A DNA stretch of 50,692 bases from Enhygromyxa salina (GTDB lineage Bacteria > Myxococcota_A > Polyangia > Nannocystales > Nannocystaceae). Where the stretch lies: positions 1 through 50,692 of the forward strand of contig NZ_PVNK01000177.1 in NCBI RefSeq assembly GCF_002994615.1, in the 5' to 3' direction. Both the position numbers and the translations under genes were made by a program. A model generated the notes under the pieces. That model had not been told where the DNA came from. It searched no databases and saw nothing but the letters and a program-made list of their open reading frames with translations. Every line of letters starts with the position of its first letter. Within the stretch, counting starts at the first letter, position 1. This document shows positions 9,255-17,816 of the stretch, piece after piece.

Positions 9255-12139
9255 GGCTCGACCTCGCCCCCGACATCGAAGCCAACACCGACATCGTCCG
9301 AGCCCTTCGTCGACTCGGTGAAGCTCGTGGCTGACTTGCTGCGATCGGCGACCCCGCGGTGAAAGGCCCGCGCCCACACGCGGCCGCCGTCGAGCAGCTC
9401 GAGCCGGACCTCGTGGGCCCCCGGGACGATGTCCTCACCGAGGGTCACCTGCACGGTCACGGCCTCGAGCGGCAGCGTGTTGTTGCCCTCGAGATCGACG
9501 AAGCGGATCGGGACCCGGGGATCGACCGGGCGATCTTGCTCGTCGTAGGCCCCGTCGGCGTCGATCGTGTAGGTCCGATCGACCTTGCTCAGGTGCTCGA
9601 TCGGGACCCCGGTCCGCCGCTTCGGGTGTCCGCCGTCGATGCTCAGCGCCAGCTCGACCCGCTCGCGCCGACGCAGGACATAGACGACCACGTTGACCGT
9701 CAGCGCCGCCTCGTTGCGCTTGATCAGCGGAAACACCAAGGTGTTGGTCAGCTCGTGGACGACTCGGCGACGCGAGACCGGCGGGCTCGCAACCATGACC
9801 GGGCGGTTGATCCACATCTCGTACTCGTGGTTCTTGGCCTCGAATTCGAACTCGACCCGGCGCCGGCCCTCCGTGACGGGCAGCCGCCAGCGCCCGCGCG
9901 TCTCGGCCACGAGGTGCTCGTACTCCTGGTTGTCGATCGAGAGCTTCACGCTATTGCCCAGCGTACGCGGTGCGACCTGCCAGTGCAGCTGTGGGGCACT
10001 AGGACCGGTGGCGGCAAAATTTATCGTCAGGGTTCGATTTGGACGCAGCTCGGTGAACAAGCTCGGATCCCAGCGGTCGGCGAGGCGCCGGGCGGCCTCG
10101 TCGTCGAGCTCCTCGAGGATCGAGCGGCGGCGATGGACCCCGCGCGGCTCGAGGGTGACCCAGGGCCCGGGATCCCAGCCGTCGTCCCCCGCGAGCTCGT
10201 TGGCCAGGCGGTCGTCGATGTCGGGGTCGCCCCGCGACCAGCGCGAGTCCCGGCCTCCGCTGCCCCGCGGCTGGAGCCGGACCTGCGCGAGCAAGTCCGC
10301 GATCGCCTTGTCGTCTTGGAGCTCGTCGTAGTTGGCCGGCCGCAGCGGGAACCAGGTCCGGGTGTCGAGGGGCGGGTAGCGCCAGCGCATCAGCTCGGAT
10401 CCATGGTCGCGAAACGGCAGGCCGATCACGGTCTCGACCTCCGGCCAGTAGCCATAGCCACGCACGATCAGGCGCTGGTCTCCGGCATCGGGCGCGGCCC
10501 GGAGCTCGATCTGCTCCGCCTCCTCGGGGACGACGACCCGCATGGTCTGGGGCTCCGAGACCATGTACCAGCGCGTGTCAGCGTGGGGGGTCGTGCCGAG
10601 CTCGTCCTCGTCGCCGAGGCGCAGCGCTTCAAACCGTGACTGACGCGTGGCCTGACCCGGCCAGGGCGTGCAGCTGAGCTCCTCACCCGCGGCGTCGAGG
10701 AAGCACAGATCGAGCTTCGGCTTGGGCCCGAGCGCGGGCCCGAGCGCCCGCTTCGGCCACCAGCTCGACGCCAGCGGGTGGACGACGCGAACATCGAAGC
10801 GGAACATCCGCGTGGCCAGGTCATCGGGGCCGTCGATCGTCCAGCGCGGGTGCAGGCGCCAGTTGACGCCGACGCGCACGACCTGAATCCGGCGCAGATC
10901 GGGCTCGAGCACCTCGTTGCCGTCTTCGTCGACGCGCATGGGCCGATCGGCCTCGCACAGCCACACGCGCGAGCCCAGCTCCGAGGCCTCGGCGGCCTCG
11001 ACCGTGAGCTCGAGCCGAATCGGCGACTCGAAGATCAGCGTGTGCACGCCAGGGGGGACCTCGAGCGATCGCTTGCGCGCGCGCGAGCTCGGGTAGGCCA
11101 CGTCCTCGCCTTCGAGTCCGCGGCGCTTGATCCCGAGCTTGGTGACCAGGTCGGGCGGCCCAAACACGTCGACCCTGAGCTCGACCGGGCCGATCACGTT
11201 GATCGCCAGCGAGCGCGCGTCGTCGACGACGAGCCGCCGCTCGTCGGTCTTGGTGCCGCGCGGGAGGCGAAAGCCCGTCTCGTAGATGCTGAGAATGTCG
11301 TAGTCGTCGCCCGCGTCACCCTCGGCGGCGAGGCGCTCCCACACGTAGCTGAGCTTGGTCCGACGCTCGTCATCGGTCAGCTGCTCCCAGTCGCGGTAGG
11401 TCAGGTGATCGACGAGCTCGGCCGCGACCTCGGGCGCCAGCGAGAGCTCGCGCAGCGTGCGATCGTCGACCGCCCGCTCGCGCCGCACGTAGACCCGCGC
11501 GAGCCCCTGGACGCCGGTGCTCGGCTCGCGCGGGACGAAGCTCAGCCGGACCCGACGATCCCCGGTGCCCTTGGGCAGGCGCACCCGCGTGAGCCGATCG
11601 TCGGTCAGCTCGCGCGGGTACTCGCCTGTGGCCGGATCGTCGAGGATGAAGGCGTTCTCGTAGCGCCAGCCGAACCCGGCTCCACCGCTCTTGCTCTGGC
11701 GCGTACGGATGTTGACCTCGTGCTCCCACGTGACCTCGCCGTCGAGGGACTCGAGCGTCACCCGCATACCGTACGCGAAGTCCTCCTCGGCCCGAAACGG
11801 GTAGTTGGGCGGCAGGACCAGGTGGGTGATGAGCTTGAGCGAGACGTCCGCGGGCCCGATGCGAAAGCTCGGGCCGAGCTCGCGGCGCTCGGGGATCACG
11901 TAGTAGGCGATCCGCTCGGCGCCAGCGAGTTTCTCGGCCAGCGGCGAGGCCACGCGATCGGCGATCACGGCCCGCGCGAGCGTCAGCGCGACCAGCAGAG
12001 CAAAGACCGCGGCCGCCGTGACGCTGGCGAAGCCGACCCGCCAGGGCTGGGCGCCGTGCTGGGCCGGCCGGCGCAGACGCGCAGCGACCTGGACCCGCGA
12101 GCTCGTCGCGGGCCGGCGCAGGCGCCCGTCTCCGCTCAC
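9251..12139 (-). CDS. Large inner-membrane-anchored periplasmic protein
   Basis: A 962-residue protein starting at the ATG at 12139, which overlaps the upstream stop by 4 nt (ATGA). A basic N-terminus of about 35 residues precedes one membrane helix (about 37-57), so it should sit in the inner membrane with a long periplasmic part. The rest is beta-rich, with repeated segments resembling carbohydrate-binding or Ig-like sandwiches (for example LSIDGGHPKRRTG and VPPGVHTLIFESPIRLEL). No enzyme motif was recognised. Its stop overlaps the start of the lipoprotein gene. By position between a multi-pass PgsC-like protein and a lipoprotein plus barrel protein, a bridging or co-polymerase-like role is plausible but inferred. 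Confidence 0.85.
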   Translation of the reverse strand: MSGDGRLRRPATSSRVQVAARLRRPAQHGAQPWRVGFASVTAAAVFALLVALTLARAVIADRVASPLAEKLAGAERIAYYVIPERRELGPSFRIGPADVSLKLITHLVLPPNYPFRAEEDFAYGMRVTLESLDGEVTWEHEVNIRTRQSKSGGAGFGWRYENAFILDDPATGEYPRELTDDRLTRVRLPKGTGDRRVRLSFVPREPSTGVQGLARVYVRRERAVDDRTLRELSLAPEVAAELVDHLTYRDWEQLTDDERRTKLSYVWERLAAEGDAGDDYDILSIYETGFRLPRGTKTDERRLVVDDARSLAINVIGPVELRVDVFGPPDLVTKLGIKRRGLEGEDVAYPSSRARKRSLEVPPGVHTLIFESPIRLELTVEAAEASELGSRVWLCEADRPMRVDEDGNEVLEPDLRRIQVVRVGVNWRLHPRWTIDGPDDLATRMFRFDVRVVHPLASSWWPKRALGPALGPKPKLDLCFLDAAGEELSCTPWPGQATRQSRFEALRLGDEDELGTTPHADTRWYMVSEPQTMRVVVPEEAEQIELRAAPDAGDQRLIVRGYGYWPEVETVIGLPFRDHGSELMRWRYPPLDTRTWFPLRPANYDELQDDKAIADLLAQVRLQPRGSGGRDSRWSRGDPDIDDRLANELAGDDGWDPGPWVTLEPRGVHRRRSILEELDDEAARRLADRWDPSLFTELRPNRTLTINFAATGPSAPQLHWQVAPRTLGNSVKLSIDNQEYEHLVAETRGRWRLPVTEGRRRVEFEFEAKNHEYEMWINRPVMVASPPVSRRRVVHELTNTLVFPLIKRNEAALTVNVVVYVLRRRERVELALSIDGGHPKRRTGVPIEHLSKVDRTYTIDADGAYDEQDRPVDPRVPIRFVDLEGNNTLPLEAVTVQVTLGEDIVPGAHEVRLELLDGGRVWARAFHRGVADRSKSATSFTESTKGSDDVGVGFDVGGEVEP

Positions 12140-15100
12140 GGCGCCCCCTCCTCGGCCCCTCGCTTGGCCCCGGGTCGGACGACGGCGGGCGCGGGCCCGA
12201 CCGTCTGGCCCAGGCCCTCGATCGGGATGTCGACGAGCACCATCACCTGCGGTCGAGCCAGGGCCTCGGTCCGCAGGCGCTCGGTCGGGGTCTGGCCGAG
12301 CTCGGCGTAGGACAGCTCGACCCGGCCGTCGAGGGTGTGGTCGAGGCTGACGATCGCCCGCTGCCCGATGACCCCGCTCATGTACTCGATGATCAGGAAG
12401 GGCTGGCCGAAGTCACGACCCACGGCCGCGGTCACGCGCAGGTCGACGGCGACGTCCCGCAGCTCACGCAGCGCCCGCAGGAGGTGGAGGTTGCCGGTCT
12501 CGGCGAACCCGACCGCCCAGCCGACGGCGACCTCGAGCCCGCGCTTGCCGACCACCACGCGCTCCCCTCCCGTGAGGCTCGGCGCCGCGCTCGGCGGCCA
12601 CAGCGGCGCGAGCATGGCCCCGACCTCACCGCGGGTGACGACCGTGAGCCCGGCCTGCTCGAGCCCGCGCACGACCCCGATCCGACCCACGCTCGAGGTC
12701 CGCGGGGCGGCGTAGCGCTCGCGGAGGCCCGCGCTGAGCCACAGGACCCGACCGCGACCGTTGCCGAGCTCGCGGCTGTACTCGAGCTGCGGCGTGCCAG
12801 CGCCCGACAGGAGGTACAGATCCTCGGACCCGTCGGCGACCTGGCAGCTGTCCCAGCTCGCGACCAGGGGCCGGAGCTCGGGCGACATCTGGCCCCAGCA
12901 CGCCGCGTCGACCAAGGTCCCGGCCGCGGGCAGGCCGATCCCGACGATGACGTCATGGGTGATCGGCCGGTAGGACGCGATCCCACGCAGCTGCACGAAC
13001 TCGAAGGGCACCTCCGAGGTCCGGTCGATGGTCTGGTGGAAGGCGTGGAAGGGGGTCTCGAGGTTGCCCGGACGCACGGGGTCGGGGCTCGGCGCCAGGG
13101 TCCCGACCTCGCCGAGGTCGTCTTCGCTCTCGCTGTCGCGGGCGCGCTCGGGATCGCGGGGCAAGCCGTCGGCGCCCGCGATCAGCAGCGCGCGGCCCTC
13201 GAGGATCTGCCACAGCTCCGCGCCCACGCGCCAGGTCTGCGACTCGCGATGCGGGCGCGGGACCTCGACCACGTGGGGTCGTGAGCCCCGCTGACGACGA
13301 ACCACGAGCGTGCCCCAGCCGGACGTGCTCGGCAGCGAGCGCTCGCGCAGCACGACCAGGCACGCGCCCTCCCCCGCGCGACAGTCCCCGAGCTCCACGA
13401 GCTCGTAGTCGAGCTCGGCCGCGCGGACGGCGATCCCGGGCGGCGGCGGCTGCCCCGGAGGCGAGCTGTCGGCCCAGTCCATCAGCGGCTCGACGATGAG
13501 CTTCTCGAGCACCAGCAGCTCGGTGTCCGAGGGCGAGCGGTACCTGGCCCCAGCCGTCCCGGCGGGCTCACGATCCTCGTGGATCTCGGTCAAGATCGTG
13601 AGCAGGTGGCTGGTCCCGAGCCGGCTGCTCGGGTCGGCGTCGACGCTCCCGTCGAGCTCTTCGTCTGGGCCCCTGTCGCCGTCGACCCCGGCGCGGAGCT
13701 CGTGGGCTCCCGCGGCGACGAAGGCCTCGTAGCGGGCCAAGGTGGTGCGCAGGAGCACGAAGTCGCCGGTCCCCCGCGGCATCCGAACCACGGTCTCGCG
13801 CGGCTCCCAGTCGAGCTCGTAGTCCGGCCACAGATCGACGAGATCGAAGTACCCGCGGAGCTGATGGATGCGAGCGCCCGCGACCGCGGACTCGGGCTGC
13901 GCCTGGCCCAGGGGCTCGATGGACTTGGCGATCGAGCGCGCCACGTTGCCCGCGAACCCAGCTTGGTCCTCGTCTGCTTCGGCCCGAAACACCACGACGT
14001 CGGCGTCGAAGGCCTGCATCGCGATCTCGAGCGGTCGCGCGCTGACAGCGGTCCCGGGGCCGCTGCGCTCGTGACCGGCGACCAAGACCGCCCGACAGTC
14101 GACGCGGCGACAGGCGATCGCGGCGGCCTCGGCGACCGGGGCCTCGCTCCACGGCATCGGCACGACCAAGACCGGACCCTTGGCCTCGGGGATCAAGAGC
14201 CCACTCGCGAAGCCCCGCCGACCGCCCGCGTCCTCTGCGACCACCCCGAGCCAGGTCCGCAGGGGCGCGCCCTCCGACTCGGTCTCGAGCCCCGCGGGGT
14301 AGGTCCCGAGCTCGACGACCTGGAGCCCGAGCCCGGCCCCGGACCGCCGCAGCGAGTCGAGCTGCAAGAAGCCAGTGCCGCCCCGAACCCGGGCTGCGAT
14401 CCGCGAGATCGTGCCCTCGCCCAGCTGCAGCCGCGCGGCCGCCGACCAAAATTCCCGCAGCCGCCCGATCTCGGCCTGGGTCGGCGGCTCGGGCTCGTCG
14501 CTGCGGGCCTCGAAGTCCATCCGCGCCAGCGTCATCACGCCCAGGGGGTTGCTGGTCAGGCGCGCGCTCTCGGGCTGGGTCAGGTCCTTTGGCGGGAGCC
14601 GCTGCGGCGCCACGAGCTCGAGCAAGAAGCCCGCCAAGCTGCCAAGCACGAACCCGCCGGCCGAGGCCATGAGGCTCGGCAACATCACCGAGCGCACGCT
14701 CTTGACCCCGAGCATCTTGACCGCGAGCAAACTCGACAACAGGTAGCCGAACCCGTAGGTGTCGCTGATCTTGAGCTCCGGGAAGATCGGCGCGAGCGAG
14801 AAGCCCAGGGCCAGCTTCCAGCAAAACGCCAGCGAGAACACCAAGACGATCTTGCGCGGGCCCTCGAAGTCGAGGTGACGGATCAGCGGGAGCCCCAAGA
14901 AGCTCCGCGTGAGGAACAAGACGATCATCGCCTCCCCCAGGGTCGCCAAGAGCTTGAGCGGCGTGAGCCACAGCATCGCGAGCAGCGCGGGGACCAGGAT
15001 CCCGTTGAAGTCCCAGCCGTAGGTGAGGTTGAACTGCGCCGCCAGTAACGCCGCGGTCAGTAAGATGATGTGGGCCTTGGCGTTGCCGACGAAGTCGGTC

Positions 15101-15693
15101 GCGACGTTCTCATAGGTCAGCGCGACGCTGCTCAGCGACAAATTGGTGTGGGGCAGCAGGACGTAGCGGACGACGAGGTAGGTGATCCCGACCTGCACGC
15201 CGAGCTGGAGCAGCCCGCGGTGGATCGCTGGCTTCCACAGCATGTTGGCCGTGAGCGGGACCAGGACCAGGCCGATGCTGTAGAACTCTTGCTGGGTCTC
15301 GAGCCGGGTGCCGAGCGCGCCATCGAGCGCACCGATCGCCCACGGCGCGAACCAGGCGTGGTCGTGCATGCGCACGACCAGGCTGACCACGAGGATCAAA
15401 AAGAAGCGTTCTCGACCAAAGAAGCGGGTCCAGGCGTCGGTCTTGCTCAGGCCCTTGGCGAGGCCCGCCGAGATCGCCAAGGTCACCAGCGACTCGGAGA
15501 TCACGATCACTCCAGTGACCGGCTGGATGACCAGGACCGAGGCCAGGTAGCCGGGCACGACCGCGCCAGCGAAGACCCAGCCAAAGGTCTCGGTGCACAG
15601 CAAGACGACGATCAGCCCGACCAGGACCGGGAGCAGCATCGACTGGTCGAGACCGCGAGCCGGGAGCAGCTCGAGCACGAAGGTTTCGTTCAT
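12136..15693 (-). CDS. Duplicated PgsC/CapC-like membrane protein fused to two soluble domains
   Basis: An 1185-residue protein from the ATG at 15693, overlapping the upstream stop by 4 nt. Residues 1-180 are multi-pass and match the PgsC/CapC family (membrane partner of the poly-gamma-glutamate ligase) at its most conserved spots: FGWVFAGAVVPGYLA, then FGRERFF, then a VPLTAN segment. Residues 210-370 repeat the plan (YGWDFNGILVPALLA, FEGPRKIVLVF, YGFGYLLSSLLAVK), so the unit is duplicated. Stand-alone PgsC is about 150 residues. After about residue 400 come two soluble alpha/beta domains, one from about 405-600 and one from about 720-940 (with ELLVLEKLI and VQLRGIASYRP), and a C-terminal beta-rich tail. 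The lipoprotein two genes downstream shares these motifs. No CapB-type ATP-dependent ligase is visible in the window, so the polymer, if any, is unknown. Confidence 0.85.
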   Translation of the reverse strand: MNETFVLELLPARGLDQSMLLPVLVGLIVVLLCTETFGWVFAGAVVPGYLASVLVIQPVTGVIVISESLVTLAISAGLAKGLSKTDAWTRFFGRERFFLILVVSLVVRMHDHAWFAPWAIGALDGALGTRLETQQEFYSIGLVLVPLTANMLWKPAIHRGLLQLGVQVGITYLVVRYVLLPHTNLSLSSVALTYENVATDFVGNAKAHIILLTAALLAAQFNLTYGWDFNGILVPALLAMLWLTPLKLLATLGEAMIVLFLTRSFLGLPLIRHLDFEGPRKIVLVFSLAFCWKLALGFSLAPIFPELKISDTYGFGYLLSSLLAVKMLGVKSVRSVMLPSLMASAGGFVLGSLAGFLLELVAPQRLPPKDLTQPESARLTSNPLGVMTLARMDFEARSDEPEPPTQAEIGRLREFWSAAARLQLGEGTISRIAARVRGGTGFLQLDSLRRSGAGLGLQVVELGTYPAGLETESEGAPLRTWLGVVAEDAGGRRGFASGLLIPEAKGPVLVVPMPWSEAPVAEAAAIACRRVDCRAVLVAGHERSGPGTAVSARPLEIAMQAFDADVVVFRAEADEDQAGFAGNVARSIAKSIEPLGQAQPESAVAGARIHQLRGYFDLVDLWPDYELDWEPRETVVRMPRGTGDFVLLRTTLARYEAFVAAGAHELRAGVDGDRGPDEELDGSVDADPSSRLGTSHLLTILTEIHEDREPAGTAGARYRSPSDTELLVLEKLIVEPLMDWADSSPPGQPPPPGIAVRAAELDYELVELGDCRAGEGACLVVLRERSLPSTSGWGTLVVRRQRGSRPHVVEVPRPHRESQTWRVGAELWQILEGRALLIAGADGLPRDPERARDSESEDDLGEVGTLAPSPDPVRPGNLETPFHAFHQTIDRTSEVPFEFVQLRGIASYRPITHDVIVGIGLPAAGTLVDAACWGQMSPELRPLVASWDSCQVADGSEDLYLLSGAGTPQLEYSRELGNGRGRVLWLSAGLRERYAAPRTSSVGRIGVVRGLEQAGLTVVTRGEVGAMLAPLWPPSAAPSLTGGERVVVGKRGLEVAVGWAVGFAETGNLHLLRALRELRDVAVDLRVTAAVGRDFGQPFLIIEYMSGVIGQRAIVSLDHTLDGRVELSYAELGQTPTERLRTEALARPQVMVLVDIPIEGLGQTVGPAPAVVRPGAKRGAEEGAP

Positions 15694-17777
15694 GGGTCGC
15701 CGGAGCCGCCACGGAGGACCCGTAGCCAGCCACCGCTGCGAGTCCGGACTTTTTGCGCCGGCGCCGAAGAGCGCGCCATCAGCAAGATGTGCTCGTGGAC
15801 CGCAGGCTTGAAGCCCGGTAGGTCGATCCCTCGCTTGCTACGAATCCTGGACAACACCCACACGTCATCACCAGGATCCTCGATACCCGGCTTCGCGTCG
15901 AGTTCGATTTCGAGTTCCTCTGCGATGACTTTGCGCATCAAGCGATTTGCATCTTCAATCGACCGCCCGGTCAAGCGCGCGAGCACAGTGCGCAAATTGT
16001 CTTCGGGCGTGTCGGGCGAGAACAGGCCTGGGTAACGCCGGATGAGGTCGGCGCGCAGGCGCGGATCGATGAACTCCAGCTCACCCCAGACCGTGGCGAT
16101 CAGCGCACGAACCGGGAGCTGCTCCAGGAGCTCGAGCGCCCAGCGGTGCTCGTCTCGCATCAGGCGGATGCCGCCGACGATCGTCGCAACGTGATCGCGC
16201 AAGCGAGCGTTGGTCGCTTGATCGCGCAGCGCGATCCGCTCGCGTCGGCGCACGAGCGCGCCGGCCATCTGCCGACCGAGGCGCTCGAAGGTCTCGATGT
16301 GCTCGTGCTCGACGGCGACGTCTTCGGCGACGTGGACGAGCCACAGCCCGAGCAGCTCGCCCTGATCCTCGAGCGGCACGATCAGGGTCTTGCGCTTGCC
16401 GAAGCGCGGCCCGGCCGGGACCAGGTCGGCGGCCCAGCCCGCGCGCAGGGTCAGCCACGGCGTCCGAAACGGAGCGCGGCGCAGATCGAGGGCCTCGCGC
16501 TTGGCGATGTAGGCGTGGCTGTCGCCGTCGAGCCTCGCGCTCGCGCAGACCCGCAGGGCCCAGCTCTCTTCTTCGCGCTCGATGATCGTCGCCGCCGCGG
16601 CGCCGCCGATCGTCTCCTGGGCGTACTCGGAGCCGAGCTCGGCGAGGTCCTCCCAGAAGCCGTGGTCCTCGGGCTCGTCGCTGGAGTTCGGGGCGCCGCC
16701 GGTCGCGTCGCGCAGGACCCGGGCCCGGAGCTGACGCAGCCCCGCGAAGGTCTCGACCGCCTCGTAGCCCCAGTAGATCACGCCGACCGCGACCAGGGTC
16801 AGCAGCGCGTGGCCGGAGCCAAGCCGAACCCACCCGCGCGAGTAGCAGGCGAAGTCGAGGACCAGGACCAGCGTCGTGCTCGCGAGGACGAGGGCCGTGG
16901 CCGCGCGGCCTCGAAGCCGCGCGAAGGACCACAACAAGAGCAGCGCGAAGCCGGCACACAGGCCGTAGGCCGCCCGCGGTGGCAGCTCGGCCCACACGAC
17001 GCCGTCGGCCAGGCCCGTGAGCGCGTGGGCCTCGATCTCGGCCGGGCTCAGCCGGCCGATCGGGGTGTCGAGCAACATCTCGTAGCTCGGGTCGGTGATG
17101 CCCAGCATCACGATCCGACCCGAGAAGGACGACTCGGGGATGTCTCCGCTCGTGACCTTGTGAGCGGGCACGACCGGCAAGCGCGACGCTGGCACCAACC
17201 AGTTGACCGGCAGCCCGTCGTCTTCGATCGGCTCGAGGCCGGCCTGGCGGGCGACCGCGTGAGCGCGGCCGCGGGGCCCGACGACGAGATCGCCGCGCTC
17301 GAGCCCGGCGCCGACCCACGGCGAGCCCGGATCTTGGTCGCTGCGCGCGAACAGGACCTGGCGTTCGGCCACGATCCGATCGAGCTCCGGACCTGGCTCG
17401 AACATCCGGGTGTGGCCCGCCTCCGTCACCAACAGCGGCGCCGGGGCGGCGCGCTCGATCTCATCGAGGAGCTGCTCGAGGCGCTCAGCCGGCCACGGCG
17501 GCGGCCCCCACTCCGGGTGCGCCGTGGTCTCGCTGTCGGCGGCGACGAGGATGACCATCGACTTGGTCGCGCGGGTGTTGCCGAGGAACTCGGACGACGA
17601 GACCCAGCGCTCGCGCAAGCCGTCGTCGATCGCGGCGACCAGGCCGAGCCCGTCGAGCAGCCGGACCACGAGCAGCACGGCGCCGATGATGACCGCGGCC
17701 CGGATCAAGACACCCAGCTCGCGCGGGCTCGCGGCTCGCTCGTCGCTGGGGGTCTTGCTCCTGGGCTTGTTGGCCAT
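15690..17777 (-). CDS. CHASE2-type membrane sensor without a recognised output enzyme
   Basis: A 695-residue protein from the ATG at 17777. One N-terminal membrane helix (about 23-45) is followed by a periplasmic region of about 225 residues with CHASE2 hallmarks, including the terminal FSGRIVMLGITDPSYEM...DTP block and SPAEIEAHAL. Three closely spaced membrane helices then follow (about 275-345). This is the standard CHASE2 topology. The cytoplasmic part has a GAF-like region (about 380-510) and a helical C-terminal region with a PAS-like WGELEFIDPRLRADL. I see no histidine kinase, cyclase, GGDEF or Ser/Thr kinase motif, which is unusual because CHASE2 normally feeds such domains. It is the first of five overlapping genes, so it likely senses an envelope signal for the system it heads. 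Confidence 0.85.
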   Translation of the reverse strand: MANKPRSKTPSDERAASPRELGVLIRAAVIIGAVLLVVRLLDGLGLVAAIDDGLRERWVSSSEFLGNTRATKSMVILVAADSETTAHPEWGPPPWPAERLEQLLDEIERAAPAPLLVTEAGHTRMFEPGPELDRIVAERQVLFARSDQDPGSPWVGAGLERGDLVVGPRGRAHAVARQAGLEPIEDDGLPVNWLVPASRLPVVPAHKVTSGDIPESSFSGRIVMLGITDPSYEMLLDTPIGRLSPAEIEAHALTGLADGVVWAELPPRAAYGLCAGFALLLLWSFARLRGRAATALVLASTTLVLVLDFACYSRGWVRLGSGHALLTLVAVGVIYWGYEAVETFAGLRQLRARVLRDATGGAPNSSDEPEDHGFWEDLAELGSEYAQETIGGAAAATIIEREEESWALRVCASARLDGDSHAYIAKREALDLRRAPFRTPWLTLRAGWAADLVPAGPRFGKRKTLIVPLEDQGELLGLWLVHVAEDVAVEHEHIETFERLGRQMAGALVRRRERIALRDQATNARLRDHVATIVGGIRLMRDEHRWALELLEQLPVRALIATVWGELEFIDPRLRADLIRRYPGLFSPDTPEDNLRTVLARLTGRSIEDANRLMRKVIAEELEIELDAKPGIEDPGDDVWVLSRIRSKRGIDLPGFKPAVHEHILLMARSSAPAQKVRTRSGGWLRVLRGGSGDP

Positions 17778-17816
17778 CGGGACTTTGGACCCACGCGCGG
17801 GTCAACGCAGGCGCGC

